From Cytophagales bacterium (GTDB lineage Bacteria; Bacteroidota; Bacteroidia; Cytophagales; Cyclobacteriaceae), in assembly GCA_013298505.1 (NCBI GenBank), contig JAAFHY010000004.1, positions 38,421 to 102,420 on the forward strand: a stretch of DNA of 64,000 bases, written 5' to 3'. The notes beneath the pieces are model-generated. The model saw only the letters and a program-made list of their open reading frames with translations, searched no databases and was not told the origin of the DNA. Position numbers and translations under genes: made by a program. Below are positions 40,623-49,031 of this stretch, in pieces. How positions within the stretch are numbered: the first letter of the stretch is position 1; each line of letters opens with the position of its first letter.

Positions 40623-41762
40623 TTAGCCCCTCTTTTGTTTTTCTGATAAATTTCTCCATTCACTGGGCGTCATCGCTACTATTTTTTTAAAAGCTGTATT
40701 GAAAGAAGATTTAGAATTGTATCCCACTTGCTCGGCAATCTCCTCCACTTTGATGTTGGGTTGGTCATTTAGCAATTGCTTCGCTTCTTCTACGCGGTAT
40801 TCTGCGGTCATTTCAAAAAAACTTTTGCCCAAGCCATCGTTGATTACTTGTGAAAGCTGGTGGGTGGAAATTTTAAGTTGACCGGCCAAATCTGGGAGCG
40901 AAAACTCAGGTCTCAAAAAAGGTTTCTCTGATTTCATTAAGACTGACAATTTTTCAAGAATTGCTTTTTGGTCTTCAGCAGAAAGAGATGACCTCTTGTA
41001 TTTCTGTGGCTCCGATAAATTGGGTTGTCTGAAAAACCCTGACTGGCGCACCACCTGAAAGCTGATGATATAAATCGGCACCGTCATGTAGGCAGCAAAC
41101 AAGTGGTCGCCCAAGTCATCTTTATTGACGAGCTTGACCACAAAAATTAACACAGTCACAATCAAAACCTGTAGTAGCGATGAGCGCAGTTTTTTAAATG
41201 CTTCCAGTTCCGTTCTCCAAAATGATTGGTTTCTCCCTTTGAACGCTTGAAGGATTATCCAAAACCCGAGAAACACATAAATAGTCAAGTGTGCCAATAT
41301 AAACTCAGAGTGATACTGTGGCGTGAAAAAACTTTCGGTCTCCACAAAAGAAAGCCCAGGCGGATGATAAGCTCCAACCCAAGCATTGTACTTTGCCGCG
41401 TTACCCTGTATCAAAAAAGGCACTTGTAACCCGAGCCAAATAAGAGCCGGGATAAAATGCAAGTACCATTTACTTCCCGCTTTGCCATCAATCAGGCAAA
41501 CAATCATCAAGTAAAACGAGGGGCCAATCAGAAAAGCAAACGACTCAGAATAATCCACCAACCACAACACATTCAAAATGAAACCAGTGTAGCAAAGCAA
41601 AATCTCGAAGCCGCAAGCCGCCAAGGCTGCAATCATGATTCCCTGAAAAAAATTGGCCTGAACCTTTCTGTTTTCTTTTGAAAAGAAAAATAAGCAGAGG
41701 AAAACCGCTTGAACGATTCCTAGAAAAATGAAAATTGAGTAAAGGTCGATTTTATGCACCAT
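40623..41762 (-). CDS. AraC-family regulator with N-terminal membrane sensor
   Basis: A 379-residue regulator with about seven membrane helices in its first 230 residues (YSIFIFLGIVQAVFLCLFFF, IMIAALAACGFEILLCYTGF and others) and a C-terminal AraC helix-turn-helix (LPDLAGQLKISTHQLSQVIN, IAEQVGYNSKSSFNTAFKKI). This 7TM-AraC design is common in Bacteroidota and may be a membrane-bound transcription factor. Start at ATG 41762 (MVHKIDLYS); the track start is upstream without support. It is divergent from the GNAT gene with 39 bases between starts and back-to-back -7 boxes. Confidence 0.92.
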   Translation of the reverse strand: MVHKIDLYSIFIFLGIVQAVFLCLFFFSKENRKVQANFFQGIMIAALAACGFEILLCYTGFILNVLWLVDYSESFAFLIGPSFYLMIVCLIDGKAGSKWYLHFIPALIWLGLQVPFLIQGNAAKYNAWVGAYHPPGLSFVETESFFTPQYHSEFILAHLTIYVFLGFWIILQAFKGRNQSFWRTELEAFKKLRSSLLQVLIVTVLIFVVKLVNKDDLGDHLFAAYMTVPIYIISFQVVRQSGFFRQPNLSEPQKYKRSSLSAEDQKAILEKLSVLMKSEKPFLRPEFSLPDLAGQLKISTHQLSQVINDGLGKSFFEMTAEYRVEEAKQLLNDQPNIKVEEIAEQVGYNSKSSFNTAFKKIVAMTPSEWRNLSEKQKRG

Positions 41763-41781
41763 CGGATTCTGGCAGAAGATG

Positions 41782-41797
41782 CAAAGTAATATATTTG
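41782..41797. promoter_or_regulatory. Back-to-back divergent -7 boxes
   Basis: TATATTTG on the plus strand (41790-41797) is an exact TAnnTTTG box four bases before the GNAT ATG, and TTACTTTG on the minus strand (41789-41782) is one base from consensus and 20 bases before the AraC ATG. They share a boundary, so only one could be occupied at a time. The plus box is close enough to suggest a leaderless mRNA. Confidence 0.45.
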
Positions 41798-41801
41798 GGT
41801 T

Positions 41802-42320
41802 ATGTATGCTCAAATTTTAAAGGCGCAATTGAATGATGCGCAAGCCATCAACCAACTTGTCAACTCTGCTTACCGCGGAGAGGGTTCAAAACAAGGCTGG
41901 ACCACCGAAGCTGACTTACTAGATGGCACCCGCATTGATGAGGCGGCTGTAGCCGAATTGATTGCAAAACCTGACACAACCATTCTTAAATATGTGGAGG
42001 GCGATCAGATTATTGGATGTGTTGAACTACGCAAGGAAAAAGACAAATTGTATTTGGGAATGCTATCGGTAGCGCCCAACACACAAGGCAAAGGAGTTGG
42101 CAAAAAACTGTTGATAGCGGGTGAAGACCACGCGAAATCACTTAACATCGATACGATGGTTATGACGGTGATCTCCGTTCGCAATGAGTTAATTGATTGG
42201 TATGTGCGCCATGGCTATCAGCTCACGGGCGAAACAAAACCGTTTGTTGTACCGGATACACGGTGGGGCATTCCGAAACGGCAATTAGAATTTGTGGTGT
42301 TGGAAAAAAGGCTCAGTTGA
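41802..42320 (+). CDS. GNAT-family N-acetyltransferase
   Basis: A 172-residue acetyltransferase. LYLGMLSVAPNTQGKGVGKKLL is the acetyl-CoA loop (V-x-Q-x-x-G-x-G), and DWYVRHGYQLTGETKPF is the typical C-terminal segment. Acceptor is unknown. It starts with ATG at 41802, four bases after an exact -7 box. mtgA follows 16 bases later, so the two may share a transcript. Confidence 0.92.
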   Translation: MYAQILKAQLNDAQAINQLVNSAYRGEGSKQGWTTEADLLDGTRIDEAAVAELIAKPDTTILKYVEGDQIIGCVELRKEKDKLYLGMLSVAPNTQGKGVGKKLLIAGEDHAKSLNIDTMVMTVISVRNELIDWYVRHGYQLTGETKPFVVPDTRWGIPKRQLEFVVLEKRLS

Positions 42321-42336
42321 GTTTTGTACATACAAA

Positions 42337-43035
42337 ATGCCAGTTTCCTACTCCTTGAAAAAATTGTTAAAGAAAATCCGAAGTCTGTTTCTGATTTTAG
42401 TTGTATTTCAGTTTGCCTATATCATTGCGCTGAAGTGGGTTGATCCTCCGCTCACCATTACGCAGTTGGTTAGTTTCTTTCAAGGGCATGGCTTATCGCG
42501 CGATTATGTTTCGAAAGAAAACATTTCACCCAATGCACGACTGGCCGTAATGGCTTCGGAAGATCAGTTGTTCCCCGAACACAATGGCTTTGATTTGAAA
42601 AGCATAAAAAAGGCATTCGAAAGCAACAAAAAAAAGCCAAAGCGAATACGAGGCGCATCCACTATCAGCCAACAAGTGGCGAAAAATGTTTTTTTGTGGC
42701 AAGGTCGCAGCTGGGTGCGCAAAGGGTTAGAGGTGTATTTCACTTTTATGATTGAATGGATTTGGGGAAAGGAGCGAATATTGGAAGTGTATTTAAACGT
42801 TGCTGAAATGGGGAAAGGAATTTTTGGCATTGAGGCCGCCAGTCGCCATTACTATAAAAAACCAGCCAAAAAATTAACACGCACCGAGGCCGCCCAGATT
42901 GCAGCGATACTTCCCAACCCCAAAAAATATCTGATCAAACCGATCTCTAACTATGTGCAAAAGCGTGCCAACTGGATACAGCGGCAAATGAATAATTTGG
43001 AATCGGATCCTGACATTGAGGTACTTATCAAATAG
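42337..43035 (+). CDS. mtgA: Monofunctional biosynthetic peptidoglycan transglycosylase
   Basis: A 232-residue family GT51 enzyme that polymerises lipid II. One membrane helix (LFLILVVFQFAYIIALKWV, about 17-35) precedes the catalytic domain: ASEDQLFPEHNGFD with catalytic Glu 75, RGASTISQQVAKNVFLW, and KERILEVYLNVAEMGKGIFG. No transpeptidase domain is present. I start at ATG 42337; the track start at 42292 lies in the previous gene. Length is normal for MtgA. Confidence 0.95.
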   Translation: MPVSYSLKKLLKKIRSLFLILVVFQFAYIIALKWVDPPLTITQLVSFFQGHGLSRDYVSKENISPNARLAVMASEDQLFPEHNGFDLKSIKKAFESNKKKPKRIRGASTISQQVAKNVFLWQGRSWVRKGLEVYFTFMIEWIWGKERILEVYLNVAEMGKGIFGIEAASRHYYKKPAKKLTRTEAAQIAAILPNPKKYLIKPISNYVQKRANWIQRQMNNLESDPDIEVLIK

Positions 43036-43047
43036 ATAAAACCCAGA

Positions 43048-43287
43048 ATGGACATCCAAGTTTCCAAAGGTGAATTTAAAAACTTGTATTTCAGATTCGC
43101 TCAGCCAAATAGTGGTTGGACGGCAGACTATTGGCATCAATTTTTTGAATGCGAAATATTGGCGAAGTACTATTTTGAACAACCACATTCGCCCACGGCC
43201 AATCGAATGATGATTTCATCTGGCAATGGAAGTCATCGCATGTTTTTCTTGACAGAAGGCGCGGAGGAATCATTTTTTGGGTCGTAG
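43048..43287 (+). CDS. Hypothetical protein, 79 residues
   Basis: A short ORF starting 12 bases after the mtgA stop. Its composition (YFRFAQPNSGWTADYWHQFF, NRMMISSGNGSHRMFF) is protein-like, aromatic-rich and free of membrane segments, which favours a real small gene, but I recognise no family. A minus-strand ORF covers the same region and is less likely. Probably cytoplasmic; co-transcribed with mtgA if real. Confidence 0.55.
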   Translation: MDIQVSKGEFKNLYFRFAQPNSGWTADYWHQFFECEILAKYYFEQPHSPTANRMMISSGNGSHRMFFLTEGAEESFFGS

Positions 43288-43388
43288 TTCTCCATTCTTG
43301 CCTTACGAACAAAAATCTGTGACTTTAAAAAATTACTGCTAAAAGTATGCTCTCAATTCTCTATTTTTAGCGACTAACAAAAAATTGT

Positions 43389-44855
43389 ATGAGATATCTT
43401 ATAACCGTATTCGCCTTTTTAGTTGCATTCCCGCTGTTTTCACAAAACCCAGATTTGCCCTCTGATTTCCTTACAAAGGAATTTCACAAAGAGAGAAGAG
43501 AAAAACTGCGTGCTAAACTGCCGACCAATTCGGTAGCGGTATTTTTTGCCAGTCCGGTACGCAACCGCGCCAACGATGTAGACTATGTTTATCATCAGGA
43601 TCCCGATTTTTTCTACTTGAGCGGTTACAAAGAGCCCCATGCAGTACTCTTTATTTTTAAAGACATACAAACGGCTAACAACGGTACGCAATACAATGAA
43701 ATTCTATTTGTTCAACCCCGCAATGAACAACAGGAAATGTGGACTGGCCGTAGATTGGGTGAGAAGGGAGTAAAAGATGTGCTGGGCTTTTCGCAAGCTT
43801 TTAATAATACAGAGTTTAAACGTTACGATGTGAACTTTTCTAAGTTCGATAAAATACTTTTTACAGATTTTTTCAACGATGTACGTAACGACCCACGCGA
43901 TTCTTCGGATATGTTCGATTTGCAAGCGCAGTTCAAAGCGAAAGTAAATTATCCTGATAAGAAAGGAGTGACGTTGACTGTCGAGCCAACGAAGAATAAC
44001 TTAGATATGGCAGGTCTGGATCCTATTATGGATGACTTGCGCGGTATTAAAGCTCCTGAGGAATTGAGCATGGTGAAACGTGCGGTACAAATTTCTTGTA
44101 TGGGTCAACTCGAAGTGATGAAGGCGATGAAACCTGGCATGAGCGAACGCGAAATCCAAGGGATTCATGAATTTGTGTTTAAAAAATACCAAGCGGAAGA
44201 TTTGGGTTATCCTTCTATAGTAGGTGCCGGTCACAACGGATGTATTCTTCACTACATCGACAACTACAAACCCAATATCTCTAATAAAGAATTAATTCTG
44301 ATGGACTTGGGTGCCGAATATCGTGGCTATACGGCTGACATTACCCGCACCATCCCGGTTAACGGAAAATTCTCGCCCGAGCAAAAGATGATTTATGAGT
44401 TGGTTTTGAAAGCACAGGAAGAGGCTATGAAAATCTGTAAGCCGGGCGCTACCTTTCGCGAGCTGACGGCTGCCACACGTATCACGGTCAATAAAGGATT
44501 GGTTGAATTAGGCATCATTAAAAATCCAGATGAAAAAAACACCTACTATCCTCATGGCTGCTGCCATCACATTGGCTTAGATGTGCACGACCGCGGCACC
44601 TACGACAAGTTGCAAGAGAATATGATCATCACCATCGAGCCGGGCATTTACATTCCCGAAGGAGCTCCTTGCGATAAAAAATGGTGGGGCATAGCGGTGC
44701 GAATTGAAGACGACTACCTGATTACCAAAGCAGGATACGAGCATTTATCGGCTCTCGCACCTCGCACCGTAAAAGACATTGAAGCCGCAATGAAGTTGTC
44801 GAGCCCTCTGGATAATTTTATTTTACCAGAGTTGGGTAAAGAGAAGAAGAACTGA
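43389..44855 (+). CDS. pepP: Secreted Xaa-Pro aminopeptidase (M24B)
   Basis: A 488-residue metallopeptidase that removes N-terminal residues preceding proline. Metal ligands are all present: Asp 306 and Asp 317 in LMDLGAEYRGYTADITRT, His 393 in CCHHIGLDVHD, Glu 417 in ITIEPGIY and Glu 440 in VRIEDDYL. The N terminus RYLITVFAFLVAFPLFSQ is a signal peptide, so it is exported, unlike cytoplasmic E. coli PepP. A TATTTTTA box lies about 20 bases upstream. Length is within the family range once the signal is allowed for. Confidence 0.94.
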   Translation: MRYLITVFAFLVAFPLFSQNPDLPSDFLTKEFHKERREKLRAKLPTNSVAVFFASPVRNRANDVDYVYHQDPDFFYLSGYKEPHAVLFIFKDIQTANNGTQYNEILFVQPRNEQQEMWTGRRLGEKGVKDVLGFSQAFNNTEFKRYDVNFSKFDKILFTDFFNDVRNDPRDSSDMFDLQAQFKAKVNYPDKKGVTLTVEPTKNNLDMAGLDPIMDDLRGIKAPEELSMVKRAVQISCMGQLEVMKAMKPGMSEREIQGIHEFVFKKYQAEDLGYPSIVGAGHNGCILHYIDNYKPNISNKELILMDLGAEYRGYTADITRTIPVNGKFSPEQKMIYELVLKAQEEAMKICKPGATFRELTAATRITVNKGLVELGIIKNPDEKNTYYPHGCCHHIGLDVHDRGTYDKLQENMIITIEPGIYIPEGAPCDKKWWGIAVRIEDDYLITKAGYEHLSALAPRTVKDIEAAMKLSSPLDNFILPELGKEKKN

Positions 44856-44875
44856 TTATACAAGGAGTCATCTTA

Positions 44876-45016
44876 ATGACCACACTTTTACCCATTGCCC
44901 TTGGCATCACTATGCTAGGGCTGGGTTTGTTGCTTTCAATAGAAGACTTTAAGTACGTGATCAATAGATGCATTTACCTTTTTATCCCAAAGGCACTACG
45001 ATCAAAATGCGATTAA
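44876..45016 (+). CDS. Small membrane protein, 46 residues
   Basis: A small ORF not in the track. An AGGAG sequence lies nine bases before its ATG, rare in this window, and it follows pepP by 20 bases. The protein begins MTTLLPIALGITMLGLGLLL, a single membrane helix, followed by a basic amphipathic tail with RCIYLFIPKAL. It overlaps the convergent alcohol dehydrogenase by four bases. The ribosome site and composition support translation; function unknown. Confidence 0.55.
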   Translation: MTTLLPIALGITMLGLGLLLSIEDFKYVINRCIYLFIPKALRSKCD

Positions 45017-46059
45017 CCTAGACTTTTAATATCAATCACAAAGCGGTAGCGCACATCATTTTTCGCCATGCGTTCGTAGGCATTATTGATTTCTTGAATC
45101 GGAATCAATTCAACATCGGCTACAATGTTTTTCTCTGCGCAGTAGTCAAGCATTTCCTGTGTTTCCTTTATGCCGCCAATGGACGATCCGGTAATGCTTC
45201 TTCGATTGGTTAAAATATCAAACGGCCGCACTACAGGGGCTTGTGCCGGAATACCTACAATCAACATGGTGCCATCTAATCCTAATAATTTCAAATAAGG
45301 AGAATAATCATGATTAGCAGAGACAGTGTTGAGTAACACATCAAACTGACCGCGATGCTGGCGCATTTGTTTTTCATCAGACGAAAGTAAAAAATGATGA
45401 GCGCCTAATCGTTTGGCATCGGCTTCTTTGGAGGCAGATGAACTGATGAGTGTTACTTCGGCACCAAAGTTGGCCGCGAATTTTAAACCCATGTGGCCAA
45501 GTCCGCCCAGCCCGATGATGCCCACTTTCATGCTTTTGCCCACTTTGGCATAACGCAATGGTGAGTACGTAGTGATGCCTGCGCACAGCAACGGAGCCAC
45601 TGCTTTGAGGTCTAACTTCTCAGAAATGTGCAGCACATATTTTTTATCGACTACAATTTGTGAGGAGTAACCACCCTGTGCAATGGTTTTGCCATCGCGC
45701 TCATACGCGTTGTAGGTGCCTGTCATTCCTTCTTCGCAATATTGCTCTAAGTCGTTCATGCAATTTTTACACGTACGGCAAGAGTCTACCATCACACCTA
45801 CACCTGCCAGTTCGCCAACAACAAATTCAGTTACATTAGCACCCACTCGCGTTACTTTTCCTACAATTTCATGACCGGGCACCATGGGGTACATCGAGCC
45901 GCCCCATTCGTTGCGCGCCTGGTGCAAGTCGCTGTGACAAACACCGCAATACAGAATTTCTACTTGCACATCATCCGGACGAAGATCTCTTCGCTCAAAT
46001 TGAAAGGGTACGAGTGGTGTGGTAGCGCTGAGAGCAGCATAGGCTTTGGTAGGGAGCAT
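45013..46059 (-). CDS. Zinc-dependent alcohol dehydrogenase (cinnamyl-type)
   Basis: A 348-residue medium-chain dehydrogenase using NAD(P)H. Catalytic zinc ligands are in CGVCHSDLHQARNEWGG and VPGHEIVGKV; the structural zinc lobe has DSCRTCKNCMNDLEQYC; the Rossmann motif is GLGGLGHMGLKFAANFG. This resembles the YahK/cinnamyl alcohol dehydrogenase group, broad aldehyde reductases. It overlaps a small membrane ORF tail to tail. It is 84 bases upstream in coordinates of hmgA and transcribed in the same direction after it. Confidence 0.94.
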   Translation of the reverse strand: MLPTKAYAALSATTPLVPFQFERRDLRPDDVQVEILYCGVCHSDLHQARNEWGGSMYPMVPGHEIVGKVTRVGANVTEFVVGELAGVGVMVDSCRTCKNCMNDLEQYCEEGMTGTYNAYERDGKTIAQGGYSSQIVVDKKYVLHISEKLDLKAVAPLLCAGITTYSPLRYAKVGKSMKVGIIGLGGLGHMGLKFAANFGAEVTLISSSASKEADAKRLGAHHFLLSSDEKQMRQHRGQFDVLLNTVSANHDYSPYLKLLGLDGTMLIVGIPAQAPVVRPFDILTNRRSITGSSIGGIKETQEMLDYCAEKNIVADVELIPIQEINNAYERMAKNDVRYRFVIDIKSLG

Positions 46060-46143
46060 AGTTCTTTTAATTAAGTACTTCTATTTTTTCTTAGATGAGC
46101 TTTGTGCTTTCGTGCCTTGTGTCTATAGTTCTGTTTTCAATGA

Positions 46144-47337
46144 TTAAGGAGTATTCACTTCATGAAAACCACCCTCAGAGTTATCTGTCCAACTCATCGG
46201 ATAATTTTTGTCAATAAACTCCAATGATTGATCCGTTAAATGAAGTGGATGAAACGTATCGATCATCACAGCCAATTCATGCGTTTCCTTAGCTCCGATG
46301 CTTTTTTCTACCGTGCCCGGATGCGGGCCGTGTGGTAAGCCACCCGGGTGCAACGTGAAAGATCCACGCTCAATGCCCCTGCGACTCATAAAATTTCCTT
46401 CTGCATAATAGAGCACTTCATCGCTATCAATGTTGCTGTGATTGTACGGTGCCGGAATCGCCTGCGGATGGTAATCAAACAGACGCGGTACAAAAGAACA
46501 CACCACAAAATTGCGCGCCTGAAATGTTTGATGCACTGGTGGCGGTTGATGAATGCGTCCAGTGATCGGCTCGAAGTCGTGGATGGAAAAAGCATACGGC
46601 CACAAAAACCCGTCCCACCCAACCAAATCCAGCGGACTGTAATCATACAGGTAATGATGAAGGAAACCCTGTTTTTTTATTTTTACTAAAAAATCACCAC
46701 GACTGGTGTCGGTGATTAATTCATAAGGCGCACGAATATCTCGTTCGCAATAGGGCGAGTGCTCTAGCAACTGACCTAAATCATTACGGTAGCGCTTAAC
46801 GGTTTCAATAGGCGAAGCGGATTCAGTAATTAATAAACGAAGCGGTCCTTCTTCAAACTCAAATTTGTAAATCACTGTGCGCGGAATGATGATGTAATCG
46901 CCCTGACGTACATCCAACTTTCCAAAAGGAGAAATTAAAACACCTTTTCCATCGTGCACGAAAATCAGTTCATCGCCTTCTGCATTTTTATAAAAGTAAT
47001 CCATCTTGCGCTGTTTAGGCGAACAAATGGAAATAGAGCAATCATTATTCATCATTAACACTTTACGTGCCGATAAATAATCGTCTCCGGTGGAGGCCAC
47101 CTTTGAGGTATTCAAATGCGTTTGTCGCAAAGCATAGTCATCAATCCGTTTTGCCCCATAGCGTGTAGGCTCGCCAATGGATTTGATGCGCGTGGGCGGA
47201 TAGACGTGATATAGCGTGGAATATATACTGGAAAATCCTTCTGAGCTTACCAATTCCTCTTTGTACAAACTGCCATCGGGCTGGCGAAATTGCGTGTGAC
47301 GTTTGGGCGGGATTTTTCCGAGTCGGTGGTAGTACAT
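46144..47337 (-). CDS. hmgA: Homogentisate 1,2-dioxygenase
   Basis: A 397-residue iron dioxygenase opening the ring of homogentisate in tyrosine and phenylalanine breakdown to maleylacetoacetate. Recognised from MYYHRLGKIPPKRHTQFRQP, FGKLDVRQGDYIIIPR, PYNHSNIDSDEVLYYAEG and HPGGLPHGPHPGT, with Fe-binding histidine and glutamate stretches conserved. Slightly shorter than the human enzyme, as in many bacteria. No other gene of the pathway is within the window, so those must lie elsewhere. A short gap of 84 bases separates it from the dehydrogenase. Confidence 0.95.
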   Translation of the reverse strand: MYYHRLGKIPPKRHTQFRQPDGSLYKEELVSSEGFSSIYSTLYHVYPPTRIKSIGEPTRYGAKRIDDYALRQTHLNTSKVASTGDDYLSARKVLMMNNDCSISICSPKQRKMDYFYKNAEGDELIFVHDGKGVLISPFGKLDVRQGDYIIIPRTVIYKFEFEEGPLRLLITESASPIETVKRYRNDLGQLLEHSPYCERDIRAPYELITDTSRGDFLVKIKKQGFLHHYLYDYSPLDLVGWDGFLWPYAFSIHDFEPITGRIHQPPPVHQTFQARNFVVCSFVPRLFDYHPQAIPAPYNHSNIDSDEVLYYAEGNFMSRRGIERGSFTLHPGGLPHGPHPGTVEKSIGAKETHELAVMIDTFHPLHLTDQSLEFIDKNYPMSWTDNSEGGFHEVNTP

Positions 47338-47432
47338 AACAATGAGATTTAGATCACAATTTAATGCAGTTAGACAAGAAAACGCAAAGACGACAAAACT
47401 TTACTTTGTCAGCCCAAAAGCAATTCAATCTT

Positions 47433-49007
47433 TTATCGTGCAGGCAACGGGTCGATAAAATTGCCTTTATATTTTCGCAAGCGATAAAAGAAAATATATC
47501 GCATCGGTTTATTAGCACGTGTAATCGTTACCGTGTCCATCGGTTCGATTTGTTCAAAATAGTTACCGAAGAGCTCCTGCGGATCACGGTAAAAATTACT
47601 CAACCCCACATGATAGTAATCTTTTCCTTTTTCAAGGCCACCGCGCTTGCTATTCAGCCACGCGTACATGTGAATGTCGTCCAACGTTCCCATGCCAAAA
47701 ACTTTTCGGTGATTGTATTGCGCTACATAAAAGTCCAAATGGGCAGCCGGAAACATTTTATTTGAAATAAGATCGGATTGCGGAGCCATGGTTCCTTGTG
47801 TCTCTTCCCGGGTAGCTACTTTTTTAAAAGCCTCATTTACCTGATGCCATCCGTACATATCCTGCGTGAAGTCATCTTCGCCAAAGGTTTTGATCTCCGA
47901 TGTTTTGCCAAGTTGTAAGGGTGAATAATTGATGAGCCAAACTGCAATGACCAGAAGTACACCCAAAAAAATAGATCCCGCTTTCATCCAGTACCGGGCC
48001 TTCACCTGATTTTCGTGCCAAGCCCAGTAGGCTGCTGCCAATACAATCAACGAAACAAAGGCTGGTGCTGACCAATGCGGTAACGTAGAACGAAATACAG
48101 AAAAGGATGTGAACACAGCCCACAGTGGTAGCGCTTGGCACAGAAGAATTTTTGCGTAAGAGGAATTGATAAACTCTTTTTTACGAAACCACGCTACCAA
48201 TGCAATCACAATCAAAACATAAACGATTGGATTGTTGTAGGCAACTTGACCCAACACTTCGGTGAGAAAATAATCGGGACGAATTTCCCATGCAGGTGTA
48301 ACACGACCCGAGTGGTAGTTGAAGCTGATAAAATTGTTTTGGATATTCCAGATTAATATTGGCAGTAGGAAAATGGCAGAAATCATTCCCGAGAGGTAAA
48401 AGGAAACTTCTTTCAGCCATTCGCGATTGAATAAAAACACGTAAACAAAAACACCAATCCATAAGAAGGCTCCCTGATATTTAGAGATCATGGCTAAGCC
48501 TGCATAAACTCCAAAAAGAAGAATTTTTTTGCGACTTTGGCTATCGATTGATTGAGCTGATAAAAAATCGAGCATTACCTCAAGCGCCAACAGCCAGAAC
48601 AATATAAGCGGTGAGTCAGGAATGAAAGAAAACCCCGCGATGATAAAGCAATAGATGGAACCTGTATAGAGATAGGCAGCATACAAGCCGGAGCGTTCGT
48701 CTTTTACTTTAACGCTAATGCGGTAGATTAGCCACGTGCTAATGGCTGATAAACAAATCGGACCAAAACGCAGAAAGAAGTCATCCGTAAAAAAATGATG
48801 AAGGGAAAAAATATCCCCAACAACTCCCACCATCAACGGATGATCAAAGTGACTCCAGTCAGGGAAGAGTACAAAGTTCCAGTAGTAAACTTCATCGATG
48901 CCCAACTCGAGCACCAGTGCTAAAACAATTCGCGTGGCAGTAGCAACGCCAATCAACGTCAACACTTTTTTTTCAATAGCAGACAAATGTTGCAAGCGGT
49001 TGATCAT
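47433..49007 (-). CDS. GT39-type glycosyltransferase, membrane
   Basis: A 524-residue membrane protein with about eleven helices, of the ArnT/PMT (GT-C) fold. The first periplasmic loop carries GIDEVYYWNFVLFPDWSHFD, whose acidic pair is the expected catalytic site, then HPLMVG. It likely transfers a sugar from a polyprenyl-phosphate donor to a lipid or protein acceptor outside the membrane. It follows the GT9 gene by 24 bases in the direction of transcription, so both belong to one operon, perhaps with LPS or surface glycan roles. Confidence 0.87.
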   Translation of the reverse strand: MINRLQHLSAIEKKVLTLIGVATATRIVLALVLELGIDEVYYWNFVLFPDWSHFDHPLMVGVVGDIFSLHHFFTDDFFLRFGPICLSAISTWLIYRISVKVKDERSGLYAAYLYTGSIYCFIIAGFSFIPDSPLILFWLLALEVMLDFLSAQSIDSQSRKKILLFGVYAGLAMISKYQGAFLWIGVFVYVFLFNREWLKEVSFYLSGMISAIFLLPILIWNIQNNFISFNYHSGRVTPAWEIRPDYFLTEVLGQVAYNNPIVYVLIVIALVAWFRKKEFINSSYAKILLCQALPLWAVFTSFSVFRSTLPHWSAPAFVSLIVLAAAYWAWHENQVKARYWMKAGSIFLGVLLVIAVWLINYSPLQLGKTSEIKTFGEDDFTQDMYGWHQVNEAFKKVATREETQGTMAPQSDLISNKMFPAAHLDFYVAQYNHRKVFGMGTLDDIHMYAWLNSKRGGLEKGKDYYHVGLSNFYRDPQELFGNYFEQIEPMDTVTITRANKPMRYIFFYRLRKYKGNFIDPLPAR

Positions 49008-49031
49008 GGTGAATTTGATTATGGCACGAAA

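Noticed and set aside
47364-47765. 133-residue plus-strand ORF antisense to the GT39 gene
   Set aside because: It lies almost wholly inside a clear membrane glycosyltransferase on the other strand and has no domain or operon partner.
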